Assembly (NCBI GenBank): GCA_964449325.1
Contig: CAYUYJ010000002.1
Location: 186,001 to 250,000 of the forward strand
From: RGIG3002 sp964449325
GTDB lineage: Bacteria > Bacillota > Clostridia > Lachnospirales > Lachnospiraceae
Reading direction: 5' to 3'
DNA: 64,000 nucleotides
Under the pieces are notes generated by a model, which was not told the DNA's origin, did not search any database, and saw nothing but the letters and a program-made list of their open reading frames with translations. Positions within the stretch are counted from its first letter, which is position 1; each line of letters begins with the position of its first letter. A program made the position numbers and the translations under genes. Shown here in pieces: positions 44,736-53,718 of this stretch.

Positions 44736-45521
44736 AAATACCGTATAATATTTAAAGCCGCATTCTAATAGCATTTGTGCTGCCGTATCAAAACGGTCTG
44801 CAACTCTTGTGGTATCATGGGCATCGCTTCCTACGGTAATAATCTCACCGCCAAGCTCCCGGTACCGCTTTAAAATGCCCATACAGGGATTTGCTTCCCG
44901 CAGTCCCTTGGCAAGTCCGCCGGTATTGATTTCGATTCCTTTTTCTTTGTCAATCAAAGTCTCCAGAATCTTATCCAGAATATCCCTGTATTTTTCATAA
45001 GTGTATTCTCTGTCTTTGTTCGGACCGTATCGAACTACATAATCAATATGGCCATATACATCAAAATTAGTAAATGACTTCAAGTTGTCCAAAATAGAAG
45101 AAAAATATTCCCGGTAAGCTTCCTCTTCAGAGCGGCCTTCATAAAAGGAATCCCAAAAGGGATCTTTTTTATTGCAGATATGGGAAGAGCCGATGACAAA
45201 ATCAAAATCATATTCCTTGATGTAGCGGGCATTTTCCTTAGTGATATGAGGCTGCAAACCTAATTCGATACCGAAAAGCACTTTTATTTTGTCTGCATAT
45301 TTTTCCCGATAGCGAATTACATCAAATAAATAAGAGTCGGTATTGACGAGAAACTGGTCTTGGGGGTCTCCGGGAAGAGAGGGAAAATCAATATCCATAT
45401 GTTCTGTAAAACAAATTTGTGTAAGTCCTGAATCAATTGCCTTCAGAATCATGTTTTCCATTGGCTCGTCGGAGTCCGTGGAGTGGGAAGTATGTAAATG
45501 ATAATCAGCGGTAATTGCCAT
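44703..45521 (-). CDS. hisK: histidinol-phosphatase, PHP type
   Basis: A 272-residue PHP-family phosphatase, the step before last in histidine synthesis. Metal-binding motifs: DYHLHTSHSTDS, CFTEHMD, GIELGLQ, GSSHI, VYGHIDYV and GSDAHDT. I chose the ATG at 45521 (MAITADYHLH) with AAAGGA 8 bases ahead; an ATG 9 bases upstream is an alternative. No other his genes are near, so it is an isolated gene; the PHP fold also covers other phosphoesterases, but the length and motif set fit HisK. Confidence 0.85.
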   Translation of the reverse strand: MAITADYHLHTSHSTDSDEPMENMILKAIDSGLTQICFTEHMDIDFPSLPGDPQDQFLVNTDSYLFDVIRYREKYADKIKVLFGIELGLQPHITKENARYIKEYDFDFVIGSSHICNKKDPFWDSFYEGRSEEEAYREYFSSILDNLKSFTNFDVYGHIDYVVRYGPNKDREYTYEKYRDILDKILETLIDKEKGIEINTGGLAKGLREANPCMGILKRYRELGGEIITVGSDAHDTTRVADRFDTAAQMLLECGFKYYTVFEKRMPEFRRI

Positions 45522-45539
45522 GAGATTCATCCTTTCCAA

Positions 45540-45854
45540 AATAAATATTAAGCAGTTTTAAAACCAATAGCCTGCAAATAGTGTAGAATAAAAAACGGAA
45601 AAAGGCAAACAAAAATCATTTATGAGAGAAAAGTTTTACTTATGTAAAAAACAGGAAAAGAAAATGGGAGATTTTGCTGTTTTGAAAATATTTATAATAT
45701 TTTTCTTTTACGTCTTGAATTTTTGGGATAAATTAGGTAAAATGATTTTGCTGACAAAATTTTGTCAATCTATCGGTTTGTATTTTTATGCATACGAATT
45801 GGACAAGGCTGACAAAATAATATAAGATTATTCAATTTCAGGAGGATACTAAAA
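45540..45854. promoter_or_regulatory. AT-rich control region between hisK and gap
   Basis: About 315 bases with no supported gene. It holds a perfect 16-base palindrome at 45752-45767 and a direct repeat of its left half (GCTGACAAAAT at 45750-45760 and 45809-45819). Possible promoter parts near gap are TTGGAC at 45800-45805 and TATAAG at 45822-45827 (16-base spacer). The hisK promoter on the other strand is not clear. Confidence 0.6.
45752..45767. promoter_or_regulatory. candidate operator of the glycolytic gap gene
   Basis: TGACAAAATTTTGTCA is a perfect palindrome about 90 bases ahead of the gap ATG. The left half reappears 59 bases downstream, next to the likely -10. Size and symmetry suggest a dimeric repressor site; the regulator is not identified. 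Confidence 0.6.
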
Positions 45855-46868
45855 ATGGCAGTAAGAGTAGCAATTAATGGTTTTGGTCGTATTGGTCGTC
45901 TTGCATTCAGACAGATGTTCAACGCAGAAGGATATGAAGTTGTAGCAATCAACGATTTAACAAGCCCTTCTATGTTAGCTCATTTGTTAAAATATGACTC
46001 TTCTCAGGGTAAATATGCATTGGCTGATACTGTAGAAGCTGGTGAAGATTCCATCACAGTTGACGGAAAGAAAATCACAATCTACAAAGAAGCAGATGCT
46101 TCCAAACTTCCTTGGGGAGAATTAAAAGTAGACGTTGTTTTGGAATGTACAGGTTTCTATACATCCAAAGAAAAAGCTTCTGCTCACATTACAGCAGGTG
46201 CTCGTAAAGTTGTTATTTCCGCTCCGGCAGGAAATGACCTTCCTACTATCGTTTACAATGTAAACCACAAAACATTGAAACCGGAAGATACAGTTATTTC
46301 TGCAGCTTCTTGTACAACAAACTGTTTAGCACCTATGGCTAAAGCACTTAATGACTGTGCACCGATTATGAGCGGTATCATGACAACTGTTCATGCTTAC
46401 ACAGGAGATCAGATGATTCTTGACGGACCTCAGAGAAAAGGTGACTTAAGAAGATCTCGTGCAGGTGCTTGCAATATCGTTCCTAACTCAACAGGTGCTG
46501 CTAAAGCTATCGGTTTAGTAATTCCTGAATTAAACGGTAAATTAATCGGTTCTGCACAGCGTGTTCCGACCCCTACAGGTTCTACTACAATTTTAGTAGC
46601 AGTAGTTAAAGGTCAGGTAACAAAAGAGCAGATTAACGATGCAATGAAAGCAGCAGCTACAGAATCTTTCGGATACAACACAGATGAAATCGTATCCAGC
46701 GATATCGTAGGAAGCACATATGGTTCTATCTTCGATGCAACACAGACAATGGTTGCTCCGATGGAAGATGGAAATACTCAGGTACAGGTTGTTTCTTGGT
46801 ATGATAACGAGAACAGCTACACAAGCCAGATGGTTCGTACAATCAAATACTTCTCTGAGTTAGCATAA
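45855..46868 (+). CDS. gap: glyceraldehyde-3-phosphate dehydrogenase
   Basis: A 337-residue enzyme. NGFGRIGRLAFRQM (NAD site), SAASCTTNCLAPMAK (catalytic Cys), and the WYDNENSYTSQMV end are present. It reduces NAD with oxidation of glyceraldehyde 3-phosphate in glycolysis. AGGAGG is upstream, and codon choice is visibly more restricted than in neighbours (tct, gct, aaa, ctt, gta), as expected for a highly expressed gene. It is followed by a terminator and then pgk and tpiA. Confidence 0.97.
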   Translation: MAVRVAINGFGRIGRLAFRQMFNAEGYEVVAINDLTSPSMLAHLLKYDSSQGKYALADTVEAGEDSITVDGKKITIYKEADASKLPWGELKVDVVLECTGFYTSKEKASAHITAGARKVVISAPAGNDLPTIVYNVNHKTLKPEDTVISAASCTTNCLAPMAKALNDCAPIMSGIMTTVHAYTGDQMILDGPQRKGDLRRSRAGACNIVPNSTGAAKAIGLVIPELNGKLIGSAQRVPTPTGSTTILVAVVKGQVTKEQINDAMKAAATESFGYNTDEIVSSDIVGSTYGSIFDATQTMVAPMEDGNTQVQVVSWYDNENSYTSQMVRTIKYFSELA

Positions 46869-46928
46869 TTCATTTGGGGTTTGCTTACTTTGGCAGAAGC
46901 TTTGTACAATCTGTTACAGTAAGACTTT

Positions 46929-46960
46929 AAAGGTCCGGCCGTATGGGCCGGGCCTTTTTT
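46929..46960 (+). terminator. intrinsic terminator between gap and pgk
   Basis: AAAGGTCCGGCC pairs with GGCCGGGCCTTT (one G-T pair), 5-base loop, and six T. It would separate gap mRNA levels from pgk-tpiA, which must be made by read-through or a promoter not clearly seen. Confidence 0.9.
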
Positions 46961-47018
46961 CATATCGGCATTCAGAGGATGCAGATATAAAAGTAATAAT
47001 TTTTTAGGAGGCAGAAAC

Positions 47019-48242
47019 ATGTCATTAAACAAAAAATCAGTAGATGATATCAATGTAGCAGGAAAAAGAGTTTTAGTAAGATGTGACTTCAACGTACCGT
47101 TAAAGAACGGTGAAATTACAGATGAAACACGTATCGTGGCAGCACTTCCTACTATCAACAAATTAATCAAAGACGGTGGTAAAGTTATTCTTTGTTCTCA
47201 CCTTGGAAAAGTAAAGAACGGACCTAACGAGGGCGAATCCCTTGCACCGGTTGCAAAGAGACTTTCCGAGAAGCTTGGAAAAGAAGTAAACTTTGTTGCT
47301 GATTACAATGTAACAGGTGAAGCAGCTACAGCAGCAGTTGCGGCTATGAAAGAAGGAGACGTAGTTTTATTACAGAATACCCGTTTCCGTGGTGCAGAAG
47401 AAACAAAGAACGGCGAACAGTTCAGTAAAGAATTAGCTGATCTTGCTGATGTTTATGTATGTGATGCTTTTGGTTCTTCTCATAGAGCACATGCTTCCGT
47501 AGAAGGTGTTACAAAATGTATTACTGCAAAAGGCGGAGAAAATGTAGTCGGATACTTAATGCAGAAAGAAATCGAATTCCTTGGAAATGCAGTAGAGAAT
47601 CCGGTAAGACCTTTCGTTGCTATTCTTGGCGGTGCTAAGGTTGCTGATAAGTTAAACGTTATTTCCAATCTGTTGGAAAAATGTGATACCCTCATTATCG
47701 GTGGAGGTATGGCATATACCTTCTTAAAAGCACAGGGTTATGAAATCGGTAAATCTTTGGTAGACGATACAAAACTTGACTACTGTAAAGAAATGATGGA
47801 AAAAGCAGAGAAACTCGGAAAGAAATTATTACTTCCGGTTGATTCTGTAACAATCGCTGATTTCCCGAATCCGATTGATGCTCCGGTTGAAGTAGAAGTA
47901 TATGATGTTACTAATATGCCGGCTGACAGAGAAGGCTGTGATATCGGACCGAAGACAGCAACTTTATATGCAGAAGCAGTAAAATCGGCTAAGACTGTTG
48001 TATGGAACGGACCTATGGGAGTATTTGAGAACCCCACTTTAGCAGCCGGTACTATTGCAGTAGCAAAAGCATTAGCTGAAACAGATGCAACAACAATTAT
48101 CGGTGGCGGTGACTCTGCTGCAGCAGTAAATCAGTTAGGTTTTGCTGATAAGATGAGCCATATTTCTACAGGTGGCGGTGCTTCTCTTGAATTCCTTGAA
48201 GGAAAAGAACTTCCGGGCGTTGTAGCTGCCGATGACAAATAA
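47019..48242 (+). CDS. pgk: phosphoglycerate kinase
   Basis: A 407-residue enzyme. GKRVLVRCDFNVPLKNG, SHLGKVKNGPNEGESL, LQNTRFRGAEETKN, ILGGAKVADKL and VVWNGPMGVFE are all characteristic, as is GGGDSAAAVNQLG near the end. It makes ATP from 1,3-bisphosphoglycerate. TTAGGAGGCAGAAAC precedes the ATG. It forms a unit with tpiA 35 bases downstream. Confidence 0.97.
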   Translation: MSLNKKSVDDINVAGKRVLVRCDFNVPLKNGEITDETRIVAALPTINKLIKDGGKVILCSHLGKVKNGPNEGESLAPVAKRLSEKLGKEVNFVADYNVTGEAATAAVAAMKEGDVVLLQNTRFRGAEETKNGEQFSKELADLADVYVCDAFGSSHRAHASVEGVTKCITAKGGENVVGYLMQKEIEFLGNAVENPVRPFVAILGGAKVADKLNVISNLLEKCDTLIIGGGMAYTFLKAQGYEIGKSLVDDTKLDYCKEMMEKAEKLGKKLLLPVDSVTIADFPNPIDAPVEVEVYDVTNMPADREGCDIGPKTATLYAEAVKSAKTVVWNGPMGVFENPTLAAGTIAVAKALAETDATTIIGGGDSAAAVNQLGFADKMSHISTGGGASLEFLEGKELPGVVAADDK

Positions 48243-48277
48243 AGTAGAATTAGAGTAAAGAAGAAGAGGATAAGAAC

Positions 48278-49027
48278 ATGGCAAGAAAGAAAATTGTTGC
48301 CGGTAACTGGAAGATGAATATGACTCCCAGTCAGGCAGTAGCATTAGTAGAAGAATTAAAACCGCTTGTAGCAAGTGATGATGTAGAAGTAGTATATTGT
48401 GTACCCGCTATTGACATTGTTCCGGTTGTAGAAGCTGTAAAGGGAACAAACGTAGTTGTTGGTGCGGAAAACATGTACTATGAAGAAAAAGGTGCATACA
48501 CAGGAGAGATTTCTCCGGAAATGTTAGTAGATGCAGGCGTAAAATATGTTATCATCGGACATTCCGAGAGACGTGATTACTTCAAAGAGTGTGATTGTAC
48601 GTTAAATAAAAAAGTGAAAAAGGCTTTTGAGCATAATTTAACACCGATTCTTTGCTGTGGGGAATCTTTAGAGCAAAGAGAAATGGGAATTACTCTTGAC
48701 TGGATTCGTATGCAGATTAAATCCGATTTGAAAGATATTACTGCTGCACAGGTGGCTTCTATGGTAATTGCCTACGAGCCGATTTGGGCTATCGGAACAG
48801 GAAAGACTGCTACAACGGAGCAGGCTCAGGAGGTTTGCAAAGCAATTCGTGACTGCATCGCTGAAGTATACGATACAGATACAGCAGAAAAAGTCCGCAT
48901 CCAGTACGGCGGTTCTGTAAATGCAGGAAATGCGGCAGAATTGTTTGCTCAGCCGGATATTGATGGTGGTCTTGTAGGAGGAGCTTCTTTGAAAGCTGAC
49001 TTTGGCAAGATTGTAAACTATAAATAA
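48278..49027 (+). CDS. tpiA: triose-phosphate isomerase
   Basis: A 249-residue TIM-barrel enzyme. AGNWKMN at the start, IIGHSERRDYF (catalytic His), AYEPIWAIGTGKTA (catalytic Glu and loop 6) and QYGGSVNAGNA (phosphate site) are all present. It interconverts the two triose phosphates. AGAAGAGG is upstream. No gpmI or eno gene follows, unlike many Firmicutes. Confidence 0.97.
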   Translation: MARKKIVAGNWKMNMTPSQAVALVEELKPLVASDDVEVVYCVPAIDIVPVVEAVKGTNVVVGAENMYYEEKGAYTGEISPEMLVDAGVKYVIIGHSERRDYFKECDCTLNKKVKKAFEHNLTPILCCGESLEQREMGITLDWIRMQIKSDLKDITAAQVASMVIAYEPIWAIGTGKTATTEQAQEVCKAIRDCIAEVYDTDTAEKVRIQYGGSVNAGNAAELFAQPDIDGGLVGGASLKADFGKIVNYK

Positions 49028-49083
49028 TTGATTATTTATAGTTTAAACTAAAATAAGCATAAGGTGTAAGACAAAAGATAAAG

Positions 49084-49120
49084 AAGCGGGGAATTTGCCA
49101 TGCATGTTCCCCGCTTTTGT
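49084..49120 (+). terminator. intrinsic terminator after tpiA
   Basis: AAGCGGGGAA pairs with TTCCCCGCTT, 13-base loop, followed by TTTT-G-TT. It closes the glycolytic unit. Confidence 0.88.
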
Positions 49121-49238
49121 TATGGTAACCCTTTGCATCGTTTGCTATTTTATAAAGAAGGCCGTGGCAAAAGGAGTGGAAGAAGGTATAAAAAAGGCGT
49201 TGACATCGCATAAAGAAAGTGACACGGAGGTTGACATA

Positions 49239-51809
49239 TTGCTTCAAAAAAATATCAAAAATGTGTTGAAAGCACAGATAGAAAAAGAAGCGAAAGAAGA
49301 GTCAGAAAAAGAAACCGAAGAGAAAGCAAAGAACGTACAGGGAGATTGGGAAGTATTCCCAAGGAGGAGAAGGAGAAAGGGGATTGTTCTTTTTTTGACA
49401 TTATGTGTCTGTGCAGTTTTGGTATTTGCAGGCTATGCCGGCTGGCAGAAAGGAAAAGAAAAGAAAGTGACTGTGAGCGGACAATTGATAGAATCGGAAA
49501 ATACTGATTATTCCGCAACAGACAGAATTGAAGCTGCCAGGACAAAGCTGGAAGAAAATCCACAGAAGGCAAATGTAATAACGAATATTAATACCGTGGA
49601 AAAGAAAGTTGCAATCTGCTTTGAAGGGGCAACAGATAATACGGTATTACAGCGGATTTTGGAACAATTGGAAGCACATGAGATGAAAGCGACCTTTTTT
49701 CTTTCGGCAGTTGAGGTAAGTGAGAATGAAGAGGCTGTAAAAGAGATTTTGGATAAGGGACACGAAATGGAAAGTTATACCTTATACGGAACGTCGCATA
49801 TGGAAAAGCTTTCACAGGAGGAGGTTATAGAGGATTTTTGTCGTGCACAGGCAGTTTATGCTGATAAATTAGGAAAAGAACCTACGATTGTAAAGTGCAA
49901 AGCCACGGATTATACGGATATACTTATGGAAGCAGCAGAAAGCTGTGGCTATGAAAGCGTTGTATACCCTACCGTTTATTTAAATTATTCCAGTTTTTAT
50001 AATGAAAAAATGGCGAAAAATCTTGTGGCAGGTAAAGGTAAGGGTGCTGTTATCATGATTAAGCTGGACGGTTTTCTGGATGAGAGTGAATACGAAAAAC
50101 CCAAAACCGTAGAAAAACCGGCAGAGGATAAACAGCCGGAACCGCAGTTACATGACCCGAAGCTGGAAAATTTATCAGAAGATGAAAAACTGTTGGTAGT
50201 GCTGGAGTGGCTCTTAACTGCATTAGATGAGGAAGAATATGAAACGATTCCGGTTAAAGATATGCCGGGGCAGGATATGGGTGATTTGGTACTGAAATAT
50301 CAGGAACAGGAAGAAAATTATGCGGAAGAGATGGCAGAAGTTATTTCTTGCGTACACACGACAGACAGGGAAATGTCCTTTACGTTCCGGGGACTTGGGG
50401 ATGAAAAAGAACTGGATAATCTGCTTACGGTAATGAAAGAAGCAGATATTACGGGAACTTTTTTTGTGACAGGTAAAGAAGTGGATGATTACCCGGAGCA
50501 GATACAGAAAATTCTGGATGCCGGACATGAAATCGGAAACGGCGGATATTCCGGTAAATCCATGAAAGAAATGTCGTTTGGAGAAATCTGTGAGGAAATA
50601 TATAAAAATGATGCAGTATTGGAAGGAATCGGTATAAAGACAAATTTATTCATGCCTCCATACGGTGTCACAACAGAAGAAGTACAGATGGCTTCTGCAG
50701 CACTGGAGAAGAAGCTGATTACTTATAATTCTTCACCTACAAGAACAGAATTTGCAGAGGAAAAATATACCGGAAAGGAAGTAGTAAAGAAATATTATAA
50801 GAGTACCAAGCCTGTTTTTTGCAGAGGAGATATCACCTATTTTAATATGGCTGTCTATGAGGACGAGACGTCTCTTGCAGAGCTTGTAAAAGCGGTATGG
50901 CAGGCGAAAGTATTGCCCACCCGATACGGAACGCAGAAAGGAAATATATTGCAGGTTTGTACAATTTCACAATTGCTGGATAATCCATGGGATTATCCGG
51001 CATCTACCAAAGCAACCTATTATGCAATCGGAACGAGCGGAAAAATGAAGTATTCCTGGGAACAGGCATTGAGTAACGGGTATATCGGTAATCCTTACCT
51101 GAGCATTACCGGCTTCTCGCAAGAAGAGGAGGCATTGCTGGATCAGAGCGGAAGGGTGAATACCGGCGGAAGCAATACGGTATTTCTGACCTTTGACGAT
51201 TGGGGAAATGAAGCGACGATAGGAAAGCTTTTGTATGTTTTGAAAAAACATAATGTGAAAGCAACTTTCTTTATCAGAACGGAGTATGTTGTGGATGGAA
51301 CAGGCGAAAATCTTCTTCGTGCCATTGCCGAGGAGGGGCATGATGTAGCATCCCACACCAATACGCATATGCATATTGATATAACATCGGAGCAGATACC
51401 GGATTTGCAGCAGGATTTAGTGAAATCCAATCGGACATTGGCACAGGTTGTAGGGAACACCGGCCGTTTGACCGACTATTTCAGACCACCTACACTTGCG
51501 GTAAACAGAACCGGTGTAAACACCATATTTGATTGCGGATATGGGAAGATTATTAATGCTGATGTCAGTACCGCTGATTATAAGGCGACAAGTGTAGAAG
51601 ATTTATATGACATTTTACTAAACGGAGCAAGGCTGGATAGCGGGGAACGAATGAAAATACAGGATGGAAGTGTGGTTGTGATGCATATTAACACCAATTC
51701 CGTTTACACGGCACAGGCACTTGACCGTTATTTGGACTATGTTGACAGGCTGCCGGAGGGAGATTCGAATAAGTTTAACTTTGCAAGACTTAGTGATTAT
51801 CTGCATTAA
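49239..51809 (+). CDS. membrane-anchored protein with three NodB deacetylase-like domains
   Basis: An 856-residue protein from TTG 49239, which has GGAGG 8 bases upstream. In-frame starts at 49104 or 49122 lie in or beside the tpiA terminator and have no ribosome site. A charged inside tail ends in RRRRRKG, then one membrane helix (about 50-70); the rest is outside. Three NodB-type domains follow: one near 120-280 (VAICFEGATDN, metal residues lost), one near 370-530 (MSFTFRGLGDE, degenerate) and one near 645-855 with TFDDWG, SHTNTHMH and FRPPT, which keeps the catalytic set. NodB enzymes remove acetyl groups from glycans. It heads a glycan cluster with a PilZ synthase, so its target is probably the exported polymer. 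Confidence 0.82.
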   Translation: MLQKNIKNVLKAQIEKEAKEESEKETEEKAKNVQGDWEVFPRRRRRKGIVLFLTLCVCAVLVFAGYAGWQKGKEKKVTVSGQLIESENTDYSATDRIEAARTKLEENPQKANVITNINTVEKKVAICFEGATDNTVLQRILEQLEAHEMKATFFLSAVEVSENEEAVKEILDKGHEMESYTLYGTSHMEKLSQEEVIEDFCRAQAVYADKLGKEPTIVKCKATDYTDILMEAAESCGYESVVYPTVYLNYSSFYNEKMAKNLVAGKGKGAVIMIKLDGFLDESEYEKPKTVEKPAEDKQPEPQLHDPKLENLSEDEKLLVVLEWLLTALDEEEYETIPVKDMPGQDMGDLVLKYQEQEENYAEEMAEVISCVHTTDREMSFTFRGLGDEKELDNLLTVMKEADITGTFFVTGKEVDDYPEQIQKILDAGHEIGNGGYSGKSMKEMSFGEICEEIYKNDAVLEGIGIKTNLFMPPYGVTTEEVQMASAALEKKLITYNSSPTRTEFAEEKYTGKEVVKKYYKSTKPVFCRGDITYFNMAVYEDETSLAELVKAVWQAKVLPTRYGTQKGNILQVCTISQLLDNPWDYPASTKATYYAIGTSGKMKYSWEQALSNGYIGNPYLSITGFSQEEEALLDQSGRVNTGGSNTVFLTFDDWGNEATIGKLLYVLKKHNVKATFFIRTEYVVDGTGENLLRAIAEEGHDVASHTNTHMHIDITSEQIPDLQQDLVKSNRTLAQVVGNTGRLTDYFRPPTLAVNRTGVNTIFDCGYGKIINADVSTADYKATSVEDLYDILLNGARLDSGERMKIQDGSVVVMHINTNSVYTAQALDRYLDYVDRLPEGDSNKFNFARLSDYLH

Positions 51810-51837
51810 GTAAGCGAAGATGAGTGAAAGGGAAAAT

Positions 51838-53718
51838 ATGAAAAGGAATAAAAAGAAAGTAAGTAAGCCGATTGAAGATGTCTTACTTGTTCAAAAAGAG
51901 GACCGCCGTATGCTGTCTTATGTTCCGGATAAACAACAGATTCGGAATACCATGGACAGACGTGGTGGGAAAACATTGGAAACCTTTGAGGGAAGAGCGG
52001 ACGATTATATAAAGACAATCCAGTCGGGGATTCGGTATAAGGTAGATTATCGTGTGAAAATACGATGCAGGGGAAAAGAAGGGAAAAAGACATTTGTATG
52101 TAAAGGGATGGATATTTCTACGACGGGAATTTTGCTTGAGATGAAAAGCGAAGAAGAGATGAAGTGGCTGCAAGAGGCTACAGGCATCCGACTTGATTTT
52201 GAGATTATGCCCGGCTCCATGCCGGAGGGCTATGAAATGCACGTGAAGCAGAAGGCCAAACTTGTCCGTAGTATTAAGACGCAGGATAATAAGCTGCTGT
52301 GTGGTATGGAATTTCAGAAAACCCTTGCGCAATATGCAACCGGAAGAAAAGACGGATATATGTTGACGATAGCCAGTTTTCTGTTGTTTTTTATCTGTAC
52401 TTTTATTATGATGATGCGTGCGGAAAGTATCATTTATTTCAAATTCAATAAATGGCTTTATTTATACAGTATCGTTGCAGCGGCATTTTTGTTAAGCAGA
52501 TACTTATTCGGTGCCTTGTATCGGGCAGTACCCATTGACAAGAATTATACACCGGGAGTGACTATTATTATTCCATGCTTTAATGAAGAAGAATGGATTC
52601 ACAGAACCATTTTAAGTTGTGTGAATCAGGATTATCCGATTGATAAGCTGGAAGTTATCGTAGTAGATGATTGCTCCACCGATCGTTCGGTAGAGAAAAT
52701 AAAAGAAACCATAGAGCTTTTGAAGAAGGAAGATGAGCATTATGATATAGAAAATCGTGTCTTCTATATCGTTCAACCGAAGAATGCCGGAAAAAGAGAG
52801 GCGCTTTGTGAGGGAGCAAAGGTGGCAAAGCATGAATTGATCGTTTTTGTGGATTCGGACAGCTTTTTAGATCCTTTTGCAATCCGAAATCTGGTGCAGC
52901 CTTTCAGAGATCCGAAAATGGGTGGTGTGGCAGGCAGAACGGATGTTGCCAATACCTATACAAATTCTTTGACCAAAATGCAGTCAGTGCGGTATTATAT
53001 TGCCTTTCGCGTTATGAAAGCGGCAGAGGCCTATTTTGACGGCGTGACTTGTCTTTCCGGTCCTCTTTCCTGTTACCGGAAAGAGATTATTATAGAAAAT
53101 ATGGATGCGTGGCTGAATCAGAAGTTTCTGGGACAGAAGGCAACCTTCGGCGATGACCGTTCCATGACCAACTTTGTACTCAGACATCATAGAACAAGTT
53201 ATCAGGATACGGCGATTTGTTCTACCATTGTACCGAATAAGCATAAAGTTTTTTTGAAGCAGCAGATGCGTTGGAAACGTTCATGGCTGCGTGAGTCTAT
53301 TATGGCAGGCAAGTTTATGTGGCGAAAAGAACCGTTTATGGCAGTCTTTTTCTATATCGGTCTGATTGTACCTGTAGCGGCACCGGTAGTGGTATTGTAC
53401 AATCTGGTGTATGTGCCGATTACACAGCGCGTTTTCCCGACTACGTTTCTGGTGGGACTGTTTTTGATGTCGCTTATTATGAGTGTTGTACAGTTGTTGT
53501 TACGCAGAAGCAGCACTTGGATTTATGGAATGCTTTTCTGTATTTATTACGAGGTAGTTCTGCTTTGGCAGATGCCGGTGGCATGGGTAACGTTCTGGAA
53601 ATCGACTTGGGGCACCCGAATGACACCGGAGGATTTGAAGGAGCAGGAGCGGAAGGGCAGACGAAAACGGGTGAGGGGAGGTGCCATGCATGCAAAGACA
53701 GCAGAAGGATCCAATTAG
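51838..53718 (+). CDS. PilZ-GT2 glycan synthase, c-di-GMP responsive
   Basis: A 626-residue membrane glycosyltransferase. ATG 51838 has AAAGGG 6 bases upstream; ATG 51820 is an alternative. Residues about 60-160 form a PilZ domain with RVKIR (R-x3-R) and MDISTTGILL (D-x-S-x2-G), the c-di-GMP site. Two membrane segments follow, then a GT2 domain: PCFNEEEW, VVDDCSTD, VDSDSF (DxD), TFGDDRSM and QQMRWKRSW (QxxRW), then four or so membrane segments. Synthases with this layout (cellulose, poly-GlcNAc and hyaluronan type) make and export the chain in one step. A PilZ domain at the N-terminus, rather than the C-terminus as in BcsA, is unusual. It lies between two deacetylase-like genes, so poly-N-acetylglucosamine is the most likely product. 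Confidence 0.9.
   Translation: MKRNKKKVSKPIEDVLLVQKEDRRMLSYVPDKQQIRNTMDRRGGKTLETFEGRADDYIKTIQSGIRYKVDYRVKIRCRGKEGKKTFVCKGMDISTTGILLEMKSEEEMKWLQEATGIRLDFEIMPGSMPEGYEMHVKQKAKLVRSIKTQDNKLLCGMEFQKTLAQYATGRKDGYMLTIASFLLFFICTFIMMMRAESIIYFKFNKWLYLYSIVAAAFLLSRYLFGALYRAVPIDKNYTPGVTIIIPCFNEEEWIHRTILSCVNQDYPIDKLEVIVVDDCSTDRSVEKIKETIELLKKEDEHYDIENRVFYIVQPKNAGKREALCEGAKVAKHELIVFVDSDSFLDPFAIRNLVQPFRDPKMGGVAGRTDVANTYTNSLTKMQSVRYYIAFRVMKAAEAYFDGVTCLSGPLSCYRKEIIIENMDAWLNQKFLGQKATFGDDRSMTNFVLRHHRTSYQDTAICSTIVPNKHKVFLKQQMRWKRSWLRESIMAGKFMWRKEPFMAVFFYIGLIVPVAAPVVVLYNLVYVPITQRVFPTTFLVGLFLMSLIMSVVQLLLRRSSTWIYGMLFCIYYEVVLLWQMPVAWVTFWKSTWGTRMTPEDLKEQERKGRRKRVRGGAMHAKTAEGSN

Noticed and set aside
45622..45825. 67-codon open frame ahead of gap
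   Set aside because: No ribosome site, composition is low-complexity AT-rich, and it covers the promoter and palindrome.
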